From: Inia geoffrensis
Lineage: Eukaryota > Chordata > Mammalia > Artiodactyla > Iniidae
NCBI GenBank assembly: GCA_036417435.1
Contig: CM070904.1
Coordinates: forward strand, 60,830,408-60,894,407
DNA length: 64,000 nucleotides
Direction of reading: 5' to 3'
Within the stretch, counting starts at the first letter, position 1. Every line of letters starts with the position of its first letter. The position numbers and the translations under genes were made by a program. The notes under the pieces were generated by a model. That model was not told the origin of the DNA. It did no database searches and saw only the letters and a list, made by a program, of their open reading frames with translations. Shown here piece by piece: positions 12,101 to 21,300 of this stretch.

Positions 12101-13029
12101 TTTCCTTTAGAATTGTATATGCTCACCTGTCTCTTCTAATTTTGCTGCTCTCCTGCCCAGAGACTGCCTTATTCCTTTAAAAGCACAGCCAGCAGGGTTT
12201 CCAAAGTGTGACTGTTCACCAAACTACATATTTCTGTTTTTTTTTTTTTTTATATATATAAACATCTTTACATGTTTCTTTTAAAACTGAGGGATGGACT
12301 CAATCTTCATCTCTGAGGTAAATGTTTTAAAAGATGGTTGTGCAATTACACAACAATCCAAAGCCCCCAACTCCAACCTTTAACTAAGTACATGATGTGC
12401 TAGTGGTTTCCCTGTGTCAAAGCAAAAATCGAGTCTATCCTTTCATTGGGCACGCCCAGGTCACAGGCTCCTCCACAGCAGAGCACGGAACTCGGCCTCT
12501 AGTAAGGAGGGAGGTATCTTGGGTCCTCCCAAGGCGCTGACTTCTAGAGGCCATAGGAAAGGACTTGAGCAAACTGCCGGCCTGCCTGTAAACATAGTGT
12601 AAAATCCCTGCGGTCCAATAGTGAACATACAGTATGCACCAGAAACAACTTTCAACCATAAATTCACAAACACTGAAAATTGCTTTAAAAATATGAATCA
12701 GGAAAGCCCACGTTAATTTTCCCTAAACATGTCCTTCCAAAAATTGCCTTGATTTATTTGCTTTTTCATTTTGTCAACAGCATCAACAGCTGTATTATAG
12801 TCAAGATGACTCCAACAGAAAGAACTTTGATGCATACAGATTGTATTTGCAGTCTCCTCATAGCTATGAAGATCCTTATTTTGATGACCGAGTTCACTTT
12901 CCAGCCTCTACTGATTATTCAACACAGTATGGACTGAAATCGACCACAAATTATGTAGACTTTTATTCCACCAAACGACCTTCTTACAGATCAGAACAGT
13001 ACCCAGGGTCCCCAGACTCGTGGGTGTAG
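201..13029 (+). CDS. PKP4: Plakophilin-4 (p0071), C-terminal 333 residues, seven exons (partial gene)
   Basis: PKP4 is an armadillo-repeat protein of the p120-catenin/plakophilin family. It binds cadherin tails at adherens junctions and desmosome-like contacts and is known to act on Rho signalling in cytokinesis. Seven exons join in frame to a 1002-nt coding tail ending in TAG. The first three exons give armadillo-repeat helices ([50 protein letters not shown]). The rest is a disordered Ser/Pro/Tyr-rich tail ending PGSPDSWV, a class I PDZ ligand of the type bound by Erbin-like proteins. The paralogue CTNND2 shares the DSWV end, but its tail differs; [25 protein letters not shown] and [15 protein letters not shown] match PKP4. 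Human PKP4 is about 1192 residues, so this is roughly residue 860 to the end. The start and earlier armadillo repeats lie upstream of the window. Confidence 0.96.
3039..3199 (+). mobile_element. Truncated L1 3' end with poly(A) and TSD
   Basis: The segment reads like the 3' UTR of artiodactyl/cetacean L1 (GAATTGGGAGATTGGGATTG, then AGATAACTAATAAGAACCTG). It ends in a run of 14 A. AAAAATGTG occurs at the left edge (about 3030-3038) and again at the right edge (about 3195-3203), consistent with a target-site duplication. The middle of the usual 3' UTR is missing and a TA repeat has expanded inside the copy. Confidence 0.8.
3065..3117. repeat. (TA)n microsatellite, about 26 units
   Basis: An uninterrupted alternating AT tract of 53 bp, lying inside the L1 3' fragment. 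A minus-strand open frame through it encodes only an Ile-Tyr repeat and is an artefact. The length suggests it varies between individuals. Confidence 0.97.
3718..3913 (+). CDS. PKP4: PKP4 coding exon 2 of 7 in window (armadillo repeat; GC donor)
   Basis: 196 nt, entering with two bases that complete a Gly codon and leaving with two bases of an Arg codon. It encodes [14 protein letters not shown] through VNITKGRGD, an armadillo repeat with the family's long loop after RLPGG. The exon starts GTAAAT right after the acceptor CGGGCAG, so the boundary looks like a donor. The downstream junction is ACAG|GCAAGT. Only this GC donor keeps the frame with the next exon (AG + A = Arg, then SSLKVV), so the intron is of GC-AG type. 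Confidence 0.93.
3914..6182 (+). other. PKP4: PKP4 GC-AG intron (2269 bp)
   Basis: It begins GCAAGT and ends CCCTAG. It contains one minus-strand CHR SINE (4823-5036) and a short poly(T) at about 5401-5415. The segment 5500-5750 (CTTACATTCCATGGGTGGAA, then GGAAGGCTTCAGGGAG) looks like an old dispersed mammalian repeat that I cannot assign to a family. The rest shows nothing. Confidence 0.88.
4823..5036 (-). mobile_element. CHR-type SINE (short form)
   Basis: A poly(T) of about 22 nt is followed by GCGGTACGCGGGCCTCTCAC and ends GCCACCAGGGAAGCCC, the complement of the SINE head. The tRNA-derived head, CpG-rich body and A tail match the other short SINEs in the window. It lies antisense in the PKP4 GC-AG intron. 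Confidence 0.95.
6183..6267 (+). CDS. PKP4: PKP4 coding exon 3 of 7 in window (last armadillo helices)
   Basis: 85 nt: one base completes Arg, then 28 codons SSLKVV through SIYKK, leaving in phase 0. The [12 protein letters not shown] segment is the conserved end of the armadillo domain in the p120 family. The acceptor is CTCCCTAG and the donor AAAAAG|GTAACT. Confidence 0.95.
6268..6388 (+). other. PKP4: PKP4 short intron (121 bp)
   Basis: GT-AG intron only 121 bp long, between GTAACT and CTCCACAG. It has a pyrimidine-rich end and no repeat. It is far smaller than its neighbours, so these two exons may be recognised together by intron definition. Confidence 0.93.
6389..6506 (+). CDS. PKP4: PKP4 coding exon 4 of 7 in window (start of C-terminal tail)
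   Basis: 118 nt, phase 0 in, one base carried out. It encodes [12 protein letters not shown] through MSPVIQS. The KKDGW sequence across the junction with the previous exon is a p120-family signature just after the armadillo domain. Beyond it the sequence is Ser/Thr-rich and probably disordered. The donor is TCAG|GTCAGT. Confidence 0.95.
6507..9039 (+). other. PKP4: PKP4 intron (2533 bp)
   Basis: GT-AG intron ending in a long pyrimidine tract (about 8996-9038) and TTCAG. It holds a MER5-like fragment at about 6765-6892. The rest looks unique. The AT-rich part around 8470-8600 has homeodomain-type ATTA/TAAT words, but nothing there can be called a feature. Confidence 0.85.
6765..6892 (+). mobile_element. 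MER5A-like hAT fragment
   Basis: The order AGATTCTGCTTCACTAGGTT, GGCCTGGGAACCTGCATTTA and ACACTTTGAGAACCACTAGG is that of MER5-type non-autonomous hAT elements, which end in GAGAACCACTG. The copy is old and diverged. Confidence 0.75.
9040..9168 (+). CDS. PKP4: PKP4 coding exon 5 of 7 in window (symmetric, possible cassette)
   Basis: 129 nt, entering after one carried base and leaving with one base, so it can be skipped without changing the frame. It encodes [14 protein letters not shown] through THRGLYP, part of the disordered tail. The 43 residues equal the difference between the two human PKP4 isoform lengths I recall (1192 and 1149), which suggests this is the optional exon; that link is from memory. 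Acceptor CCCTTCAG, donor CCTG|GTAAGA. Confidence 0.94.
9169..10894 (+). other. PKP4: PKP4 intron (1726 bp)
   Basis: GT-AG intron. It contains a short CAA-rich patch near 9847-9861 and an A/G-rich patch near 9872-9888. No transposon, RNA gene or other coding segment is recognised. Confidence 0.85.
10895..10968 (+). CDS. PKP4: PKP4 coding exon 6 of 7 in window
   Basis: 74 nt: two bases complete Gly, then 24 codons [12 protein letters not shown] through QNRRLQ, leaving in phase 0. It is Ser/Pro/Tyr-rich tail sequence. The acceptor is TTCTTACAG and the donor CTACAG|GTGAAT. The reading frame stays open for 52 codons into the next intron. Confidence 0.95.
10969..12780 (+). other. PKP4: PKP4 last intron (1812 bp)
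   Basis: GT-AG intron before the terminal exon, ending TTTTGTCAACAG. It has poly(T) stretches near 11253-11267 and 12236-12251, the latter followed by a short TA run. No transposon is recognised. The first 156 bases are in-frame open and then end in TAA at 11125-11127. Confidence 0.85.
12781..13029 (+). CDS. PKP4: PKP4 terminal coding exon with DSWV PDZ ligand
   Basis: 82 codons plus TAG at 13027-13029, phase 0 in. It encodes [16 protein letters not shown] through YPGSPDSWV and is rich in Tyr, which in this family is a target of tyrosine kinases. The last four residues DSWV are the PDZ-binding motif shared by PKP4, CTNND2 and [18 protein letters not shown] just before it distinguishes PKP4 from CTNND2. 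Confidence 0.97.
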   Translation, partial: HQQLYYSQDDSNRKNFDAYRLYLQSPHSYEDPYFDDRVHFPASTDYSTQYGLKSTTNYVDFYSTKRPSYRSEQYPGSPDSWV

Positions 13030-13402
13030 CATCAATGCTTGGGAGAGGAACTCTTTCTTTCTAACCTTGTTTGGATTGAGATGAGAAGTCCGTCTTGCTG
13101 ATTTGCTGATGAAATGTGAAAGTGACGTGGAAGGAATGAGTGAAGAGAATTTTTTTTTTCTTTTTTTGAGGAATTATCAGGGAAGTGAGGCAACCTTTGG
13201 GAGGGAGGACTTTCTAAGCTCTACTTAGGCATTAGATCTAATTACCTGTAGATTCTATAGTCTGGTGAAGGTGCGGGCGATGTGATGAGAGGTTTGTGAA
13301 ATGGGTGAAATGAGACGGGGGATGTGTAGGTCGAATCAAATTAAAGTTGATTTTTTTAATGTGAATAAGTTATGTTCTGATAGTTTGTACAGAAAAAAAA
13401 AT

Positions 13403-13408
13403 AATAAA
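13403..13408 (+). promoter_or_regulatory. PKP4: Poly(A) signal AATAAA, proximal
   Basis: Canonical hexamer about 375 nt after the stop, followed within about 35 nt by a T-rich stretch (CATGTTTTATTGC). Plausible proximal cleavage site. Confidence 0.55.
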
Positions 13409-13488
13409 ATGGATGCCCTTCATGTTTTATTGCTATTACTAAATGTCAAGATTGTATGCTATTGTGTCTTGTAAATTTCTTTTGTTGG

Positions 13489-13496
13489 TGTAAATA
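13489..13496 (+). promoter_or_regulatory. PKP4: Pumilio-type element TGTAAATA in 3' UTR
   Basis: Exact match to the PUF-protein consensus TGTANATA. It lies between the proximal and middle poly(A) signals, so only longer 3' UTRs would carry it. Functional use is inferred. Confidence 0.4.
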
Positions 13497-13760
13497 TGGA
13501 ACTGCCACATTGGTTAAGTGCCATCATTTGTAACGCAGTGTGTCATTTGAAAAGAGATTTGAAGAAACTGACAGCTTAAAAAACAAACGGGAAACCCAAG
13601 GAATTGTTAGCAGTTAAAAACAAACTACAACATCCTTTGTTTTCAAAATGAATAGTGTACCTTTGAAGCACAAAGCCAGTATGGTATAGCAGCGCCATGC
13701 CCATTCCCTTGCCTCTTTCATAGGACACTTCACTGCCATTTTCTATGCACATGAAAGAAA

Positions 13761-13766
13761 AATAAA
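13761..13766 (+). promoter_or_regulatory. PKP4: Poly(A) signal AATAAA, middle
   Basis: Hexamer about 735 nt after the stop, followed by GTGG and, about 40 nt on, a long T run with TTCCTGTGTATG, a reasonable downstream GU/U element. Confidence 0.55.
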
Positions 13767-14221
13767 TGTGGAAATTTCATCCTTGGAAATTTGTTCCCTG
13801 TTCTTTTTTTTTTTTTTTTTTTTTTTCCTGTGTATGACACGGAAAAGCAGATTAATAAATGCGAATCTCATTGCATGTAGGAAACAGCTTAAATATATCG
13901 AACTATTTTGGACCTTTCCTAGTTCTGTACAGTTAATACACTTTGTGAGATGGACTATACCAAAGAATGAAGCTGTGAACTTTCCTCCTCTTTACCTATC
14001 TTAGTGTTTTTATTTCTTGGGTTCTGTTTTGAATCTAATGCCCATTACCGTTTTATCATGTTTTTTTTCCAGACTGCTGTGTATTTAACACCACTTTTCA
14101 ACGAAGAGAAATTACATCTGTCATCCTGGCCCTAACTAAACTGACAGACTCCTTGTGGCATCATTTTAAGAACTCCATAACTACATAAGAACAGTGGTCG
14201 GGCATTTACTGGCACCAATGT

Positions 14222-14227
14222 AATAAA
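14222..14227 (+). promoter_or_regulatory. PKP4: Poly(A) signal AATAAA, distal
   Basis: Hexamer about 1195 nt after the stop, inside GTAATAAACC. The downstream sequence is less clearly GU-rich. It is the last candidate before the sequence loses UTR character. Confidence 0.4.
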
Positions 14228-14245
14228 CCAAAACAAGTTCTAAAT

Positions 14246-15888
14246 TATTTTGCCGAGTGATTCCATGAGACAGAATAATTCCTGGCTTAGAAACCGGGTG
14301 GGGAGGCCCCAACCTGCATGGCAGGCAGGGGTCTTAATACCAAACTGCATCACTTCTGAGCTTTTCTCCATCCTTGGAGACAACAAGGGCATCAGCCCCG
14401 GGAGGCCCAAAGTCTGAGGCCTTCCCAAGTCTGGGGTTTCCACCCTGCGTCTTACATGGGAAACAACCCATATGGCAAATCAAACCCAGAGGTGTTGACT
14501 CAGCTCAGCGTATCCTGCATATGTGACACAAACCCTAGATGAAAACGTGTGTGCTTATATTTGTGAGTACACAGAAAGAGTCCCAAGGGAAAAGTGCTTT
14601 TCCCTTGCTGAGTGGACTGCGACCCAAGATGAAGTTCCAAAGTGAAATGGAAGTACAAGTATAAGCAGGAAGATTCCCAAAGTCTGCCAATGGGGAGCCT
14701 TCCTGACATGCAGGCTTTCTGAAATGACACTTGAGCCAGTTCCCACAATCAGACTGCCCAGCTGCCTCCGCCTCACGTGCCCTGGAAACAGCCCTCTTTA
14801 GACGGCAGAGGCTGCCAGACTTCCCCCAAGGAACTGGCATCAGGACTTTGGAGATGTCTGGTATCCGTTTGAGTTTTGAATCACTGACTTCCCTGAACCT
14901 GATTTTTGTGCATCTGGGTTAAAGGCCCTCCCCCAGGGAGTCAGGAATACAAGGGAATCGGCAGCCGGCCTGAGCTAATTGACAGTGACTGTTGCTTTTA
15001 GTGACCGCATTAGCCTTTGGGGTAACTTAGCAGACCCAGGTTCCCCATCTGACAGAGCATTTCAAAAACTGACCCAAATTTAGATTGCAAAGAACTCACT
15101 TGGGCCTCCAGCCAGACCTTGTAATGGCGCCAGAGAGAAGCCTGTGGGTGACGACTGGGCAGAAAATCAGATGCCCTCTCAGGCTCCTCCCTTATAACCA
15201 GAGAAAAGAACCTGCAGACGGAGCCTGAAAGACACAAAACTGCATGATGGATCGAAGAGCTGAGCCCACTCCCGCTCCAAGGCATAGGCATGAAACTCTA
15301 CTAAAACAAAGTTGACTTTCTGCTGCTGCCCGGAAATGTGGCCCAGTAGAATGCAGAATTCAGCTCTCGTGAAGAGGGCTGCGCTTCCACTCGGCCAGGA
15401 TCAGCATACTTCCACCCAATCCTGGAGAGTCAAGGCTGAACTGAGCCAATGTTGGTCAGCTAGACCAGGTTGCACCCCGACCGCACATCAGAACCACCTG
15501 GGCAGCTTTCATAGATAGGAGGGTCCCACCCTGACCAATGGAAACCCCAGGAGGTGGGGTCCAGGCATCAGTGTTCTTGAGAAGCTCCCTGGCTGATGGC
15601 AATGTGCAGTCAAGGTGAGAGGCCACTTGGCCTGCATGCCATTCCTTCCCCTCACCACCTTCCTGCCCTGTGACCTGAAAGTTTAGTGGTTGGAGTTTGG
15701 GGTGTGAAGTTTGCCTGGAAGAGAGTGATAAAGATTTGGAGTATTAAAATTGAGATCTTAAGTTTTGAATGTCAGAAGTGAAGTTTTTCTTCTTGGCTAG
15801 AGTATATATCTTTTGCCCATGCATACTTTTTTTAAAAAGTTATGAAAGCCCAAGGGTGTTTCATGGGTGTCAGAAGTGATGACTTCAG
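14246..15888. other. Intergenic, mostly unique
   Basis: Sequence downstream of PKP4. Apart from a MER5-like copy at about 15455-15625, I see no gene, RNA or transposon. The open frames here are short and do not resemble proteins I know. Confidence 0.7.
15455..15625 (+). mobile_element. MER5A-like hAT element
   Basis: CATCAGAACCACCTGGGCAG, then GGTGGGGTCCAGGCATCAG and AAGCTCCCTGGCTGATGGC follow the order of MER5A. The terminal inverted repeats are degraded. Confidence 0.75.
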
Positions 15889-15889
15889 A

Positions 15890-16213
15890 CTTCCCTGGTG
15901 GTGCAGTGGTTAAGAATCCACCTGCCCATGCAGGGGACATGGGTTCGATCCCTGGTCTGGGAAGATCCCACATGCCGTGGAGCAGCTAAGCCCACAAACC
16001 ACAACTACTGAGCCCTCACACCACAACTCCTGAAGCCTACGTGCCTACAGCCCATGCTCCGCAACAAGAGAAGCCACCGCAATGAGAAGCCCACGCACCG
16101 CAACGAAGAGGAGCCCCCTTCTCCGCAACTAGAGGAAGCCCGCGCGCAACAGCAAAGACCAAACTCGGCCAAAAATAAATAAGTAAGTAAGTAAGTATTT
16201 TTTAAAAAATAAA
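15890..16213 (+). mobile_element. CHR-type SINE (long, older form) with TAAG tail
   Basis: It begins ACTTCCCTGGTGGTGCAGTG, has a tRNA-like GGTTCGATCC box B, a body with CCACAACTACTGAGCC and ends in a microsatellite tail of AAATAAATAAG plus (TAAG)n. GAAGTGATGAC at the left and GAAATGATGAC at the right look like a diverged target-site duplication. Confidence 0.9.
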
Positions 16214-17072
16214 GAAATGATGACCTCACATAACACTCCCAGTCATCAATCCCTGGCCAGTGTTTGGTTGTCCAACATGATTGCTGATTCTTGCAGTGAA
16301 ATACCACTAGTTCACTTTATCTAGCACTAACGATGTGCTACTAGTATCACAGATATCATTTAACCCTCACAGCAAATGTATGAAACCTGTACTAATAGCC
16401 CATTTTATGGATCCTGAAGCAAACTTGGAGAGTAACTTGCTAAAGGTGACAATAATGAGTGGCAAAGGCAAGGTTAGTTAGCACCACAGTCTACCTTAAC
16501 TACAATGCCAGTGTTTTTAAAATTTCAGCAATTTGAGTTTTCAACCGAACTATTTTCCTGAAAATTTTTCATCGGTCTTAAATTTGCCAAAGGGGGCTTT
16601 ATCACAAAGGATAAAGGAAAAACTATCATCACTTGCCATAAATAAAAGGCAACCATAAGACGTTCAAGGGGCTGAATTTATCTAAAAAAAAAAAAAAAAA
16701 AAAAGAGGCAACCGTAAAAATGAACATTTAACTATTAAACATACAAATATCCATGTACCACCAAAATTCATTGTCTACCACCACTGGTGTTACATGAACC
16801 TCATTCCTGGAAATGTGGGTCCTGATCATTCTAATATATATGATGATTTAGGTTGGGCTGAGAAGTCCCCTTAAAAGAACCTTGTCTATGAACACAGGCC
16901 TGTTAAAATCTGCCACTGGGCAACCCTCTCATTTTGGAGCCTCAGTAATACCTTTGGAGGAACATGTATCTAAATCCACTGGATGGTGGTTTTATTTCCA
17001 TGATCAAACCAGATTATAAGGAAAAAATATTTGCAAATTTGGCCATTGCTGCTCACTTAGATTTTTGAAAAA
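16214..17072. other. Intergenic, MIR remnant and poly(A)
   Basis: The part near 16330-16480 resembles a minus-strand MIR (AACCCTCACAGCAAATG, GCCCATTTTATGGATCC). A run of 20 A lies at 16684-16704. The remainder is unremarkable AT-rich DNA. Confidence 0.55.
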
Positions 17073-17540
17073 TTTTTATAACAGCATTATTCATAATAGC
17101 CAACAACTGGAAACAGCCCAAATCTCCAATAGGAGAATAGATAAATAAATTGGAGTACACTTATAGTGGAATACTAGTCAGCAATAAAAAAGAACAAACC
17201 ACAGATACTCATAATAACACGGGTGAATCTCAGAAAACATGCTCAGAAGAAACCAGACACAAAAGAGTATACCTACTGAATGATTCTATTTTAAAAAGAG
17301 GCAAAAATCATCTACGTCGATAGAAATGAGATCCACTGTTGCCTACTGAGGTACCAATACCTAAAGGGGTATTGACTAGAGCACTTTAGGAGATGATGGA
17401 AAGCCTCTATATCTTGCTTGGGGTGGCTCTTACACAGATGTATACATTTAGGAAAACTCATCAAAATGTAGACATAAGATCTTACATTTCATCACATGTA
17501 AAATTTATTCCAATAAAAAAATTTAACACTTCAAAAATCA
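17073..17540 (+). mobile_element. Old L1 3' end
   Basis: CAGCATTATTCATAATAGCC, GGAATACTAGTCAGCAATAA and GTATACATTTAGGAAAACTC are diverged L1 ORF2-end and 3' UTR sequences in sense orientation. It ends in CCAATAAAAAAATTT just before the next SINE. Reading frames are broken. Confidence 0.8.
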
Positions 17541-17548
17541 CGAAAGAG

Positions 17549-17766
17549 GGGCTTCCCTGGTGGCACAGTGGTTGAGAGTCCGCCTGCCGATGCATGGGAC
17601 ACAGGTTCGTGCCCCGGTCCGGGAAGATCCCACATGCTGCGGAGCGGCTGGGCCCGTGGGCCATGGCCGCTGAGCCTGTGCGTCCGGAGCCTGTGCTCTG
17701 CAACGGGAGAGGCCACGAGAGTGAGAGGCCTGCATACCGCAAAAAAAAAAAAAAAAAAAAAAAAAA
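17549..17766 (+). mobile_element. CHR-type SINE (short form)
   Basis: Full head GGGGCTTCCCTGGTGGCACA, box-B-like GGTTCGTGCC and a tail of 26 A. Flanks AAATCACGAAAGA and AAATCACTAAAGA form a near-perfect target-site duplication. It is inserted at the 3' end of the old L1. Confidence 0.96.
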
Positions 17767-18900
17767 TCACTAAAGAAATGAGTGATGACATTGTCTGAGA
17801 CTTAGTTTTATAACCTAGAATCAAAGTTATTCTTACTAGTCTCCTGAGTTGAGAAAAATCCAATTTATAAATTTCAAACCTTATAAAACATCTACTTACA
17901 GTGGTTCTCACACAAAAGATTTTAGCACAAAATTCTTTGCAGTTATATACACCAATCTGCTTAAAAGCTGACAGCTTACTAAAGTTAAGCAGAATTCCAG
18001 AAAATTGATATTTGAAAAGCACTGTATGCGGGAGTCCTTTTGAATGAGCCTATGACTGGACAGATTTATGTGTGTGTTGACAAGAAAGTAAGTTGAAAAG
18101 TAAAACTCGGGCTCATGTTTAAACATGTTGCCAAGAGAGACAGGTGTGTCACCCCTTTTATCTAATGATCCAAAGAGATGTGTAAACAAACACCTCACCC
18201 ACCTTGGTGCTACCCAAGCTGAGGGGAAGGAGTGTGGGAAAGGAGCCCTTTCAGCAAAGTACCAGAGAGGTATTAGCACAAAAACATGTCAGTGAAATCA
18301 GAGGTAGAGCAGCTAATGGGATTTTTTTTTTTAACTCTACAAATGCAGGGTGGATTGAATTCAGAGAGGATCTTGCTATAGGTCAAGGAAATCCTTGCTG
18401 GAGAGGAAGCAGTCTTAATTAGTGTGCAACTGGCGAGGGGGGTTGAAGAACAAAGGACGCAAAGCATGTTGGGGGATTCCATAGGGAGCTTCCATTCTGA
18501 GAGAGAGCTGCCCTCTTCTGACCTATCCAGGGGCTGGACTGGGCCTGAGAAACCATGTGCAGCCATGAGCTGCCACCCATACAGAGAAGCTTCTCAGCTG
18601 TTGCTTGTCCATTCTGCCCCGCTCTAGGAGATCCTGCCTCTTGACTCCAGCCTTACTCACCCTTACGATAGAAGTTTGCTGTTATTCATCGGTGTGGTGG
18701 CTTGACTTGGCTCGCTGTCTTTATGAATGCACTTATTCAGGACAATCTTTCAAGGCTGCAGACACAAAAAGGAAATTATTAGCAACCAAATTATGACTTG
18801 AATTGTATCTGTTTTAGTGCTTTTCCCTGTTTTTTATGTCAGCAGCTTCACTAGAAGCAGCTGGCATGTCCCCCGAGTGGCGATTTGTGCCCATTGCTGT
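17767..18900. other. Intergenic, no recognised feature
   Basis: No gene, RNA or named repeat is recognised. A poly(T) run lies at about 18322-18332. Confidence 0.5.
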
Positions 18901-18951
18901 TGCCTAATTCTAACTTGAAATCACCAAAAAGCATTTTGTGCTGTCATAATC

Positions 18952-19106
18952 ATTTGCATGAGCTATAACAAGCTCTTTCATTATAAAAGCCCCATCCAAA
19001 GGTTGGGGAAATTTTGATAGACTTCATGACACAATGGGCTACTTCACCCTCCATTCATGCCCCAGTGATTCCAGAGCTGACCAGTGCATTATCTTGTAAA
19101 AATAAA
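18952..19106 (+). promoter_or_regulatory. Octamer, TATA and AATAAA in LTR-like order
   Basis: ATTTGCAT (octamer) at 18952-18959, TATAAAAG at 18982-18989 and AATAAA at 19101-19106 follow one another at distances typical of U3-R in an LTR. They could equally mark an isolated promoter-like segment. I could not identify LTR ends or a family, so this is tentative. Confidence 0.3.
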
Positions 19107-21120
19107 CGCAGCTTCTGCTGGGTCAGAGGTGTAATTCTGAGATCAGTGGGAAAATATCCAATTCTTCCTTTAGAAAGCTCCTGTAACTGTTCAGTTGCTT
19201 CCCCAAAGGCAACACCCCTGAAATTTGCCTTTATTTGCTGGTGATGGGATACAATGTGTTTGGCTCCAATGCCTTGATGAGCTGCCATCCACTGAGTACT
19301 AATGTAATAAAATGACTTCGGGGAGGATGATGCCCTTCCAGGGTCTCTCTTCGGGGTCCTGCAGAGTCCGTTGCTGTCCCATCCCAATCCTAAGGAACTC
19401 TCTTTTCCTCTCAGGTGTGAGAATGAGTACAGGTGTGCCCAGCTTCCTGGGGCACTAGAGGAAAGGATTCAATCCAGATGGGCTCCAGGTTGGAGATGAC
19501 CATAACAGGAGGGGATCTGGCAGCCATTACTGAAATGGTTGTGCAATGAGGAATGCGTTTCAAGCCTTTCCAGACTATTTTGTGAAGACAAACCAGAAAG
19601 CACATTCTGTAGCTGAATGATTAAAATATTTACATATCCACCAACATCCCTGCAATCGTGGCTGGCCTCAGTGACCAGAAATCTCCTTTTTGTCTCTAAA
19701 CTGTGATCTAAAGATAATGGTGTGTTCACTTTGCAATAATCAGTTTGCAAATAATTAGGTGCTCCTTTTCTCACTTTTACTGCTTGTATCCTACTTTTGA
19801 ATCGCTTCTTTGATGATTAACACTTCTGTGGAGAAAAGCTGTCAGAAGAAAGGTGAGGTGATACTGAAGCTCATCCAACCTGTCACTATAGAACATCTTA
19901 ATCAGAGAAAAGCTGGCCTAACACCACCTGGAACTATTAATAATATTATCCTCTGAGGCCACATCAATGGGTTGTGGTAGTGACATATCATCACTGAGGA
20001 ATTATATTTGGCTGGTAATAACAAAATCCCCCAAAACTGTGGCTTCAACAAGATGAGTTATAGAAGGCCTTGGATTTTTTTTCTCCCTCACATACGGAAA
20101 TTAACAAAGAAAGGCATATACCAATGCTAGTATGGTGGTTCGACAATGTCCTCAGGGACCCAGGCTCCACCCTAATCTCTGGGTATGGCCCTCATCCTCA
20201 TGGCTTCCCAGCTGGCTGCTGGAACTCCAGCCATCACATCCTCATTCTTCAATGAAGAGAAGCCCTCACTCCTCAACTCAATTGGCGGGAAATGTGGAAC
20301 CACCAACTGAGCCTCTTAAAAGAACTTTTCTAGACTCCATCCCATACTATCTCACTGGAAGAATAGTTTAACCTGGACTCATTGCTGCCTCTGCTCATGT
20401 AGGGGTTCTGTGAGAAAGGAAAATGAGGGTGTGGATAAGGCTGTATAGGTCTCTGCCCAAGATACAGATGATGTTATGGGGCGATCTCTACATTTCTATT
20501 ACAGTACTTGGGTTCCTATGAATGTAGGCTCCAAGCCAGAGACCTGTGTTGTATTAATTCTGTGCTTGGGCAGAAGCCAGTACCCAGCCCTCACTAGCCA
20601 TGAAAGATAAAGCTGGATAAAATTTCTCAAGCTCAGGTTGTCCTAGAAGCAAGACTCCCCGTCAGGTCAGTTTCAACTTACTGCCCCATCTCGCAGCTTA
20701 GATGTTAAACCACAGAAAGCCAGGTACCATCAGTAATCTATGGTCAGAAACCCCACCCTATGGTGGGTTCTAATCTCTGAGGGGCAGAGCCATAGGTGTC
20801 CTCAGAAGAGCTTCAGAAGTCCAGGATAGGGACTCTAGCCCCTCTACCCACTGCATCAAAAGCAGCCCCCTCTGAGCCCATCAGAACAGGCAGCGGCCAT
20901 CAAGTCAGCTGTCAAGGTAAACCCCATAGAGTAAGAGGAGCTCAACTTCGGGTTAATTAACTTCAGGTTAATTCTAAGCAAAGGCACCAGAAAACAAATG
21001 AGAATGGCATGGGGCTAAGGAGGAAACCAGCTGAACCCAAGGACGGGGAGAAGGGCAAGTGGAAAAGGCAGAAAGAAGCAACAAAGAGTTTCTCTCACTG
21101 GTTTGGGTGAGAACAAACCT
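19107..21120. other. Intergenic; possible old repeat at 20000-20420
   Basis: The stretch 20000-20420 (TGGTGGTTCGACAATGTCCT, GGACCCAGGCTCCACC, then CTGGAACTCCAGCCATCACA) looks like a dispersed mammalian repeat that I cannot assign. The remainder shows nothing definite. Confidence 0.4.
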
Positions 21121-21124
21121 CCAA

Positions 21125-21300
21125 GTAATAATAACCCTTTGCTGTGTTTACTAGGATATTGAACGTCAAGGGCTGCGCTAAGTGCTTGACGCACAGGATC
21201 CCATTTAATCTTCAAATCAGTCCTAAAACAATGTGCAAGAGAAGACTGTGCTCAAAAATGGTGCATGAGTAGCTCAAGGTGTTATCAATCAGAGATCTGT
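21125..21300 (-). mobile_element. MIR fragment
   Basis: GCGCTAAGTGCTTGACGCAC and CCCATTTAATCTTCAAATCA follow the complement of the MIR core. Diverged. Confidence 0.5.

Larger units (their letters stand above)
13030..14245 (+). other. PKP4: PKP4 3' UTR (end estimated)
   Basis: AT-rich sequence following the stop, with AATAAA at 13403-13408, 13761-13766 and 14222-14227. These would give 3' UTRs of about 0.4, 0.75 and 1.2 kb. There are poly(T) stretches near 13150 and 13804-13826. No transposon is visible, which fits a retained UTR. The true end cannot be fixed from sequence alone. Confidence 0.7.

Noticed and set aside
201..13029. Assignment of the gene to CTNND2 (delta-catenin), which shares the DSWV end
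   Set aside because: The CTNND2 tail is different in sequence. The residues here (for example [14 protein letters not shown] and STKRPSYR) match PKP4 throughout.
17549..17766. tRNA gene in SINE heads (box A/B-like sequence)
   Set aside because: The tRNA-like part lacks a complete cloverleaf and is fused to a SINE body and A tail, here and in every other copy.
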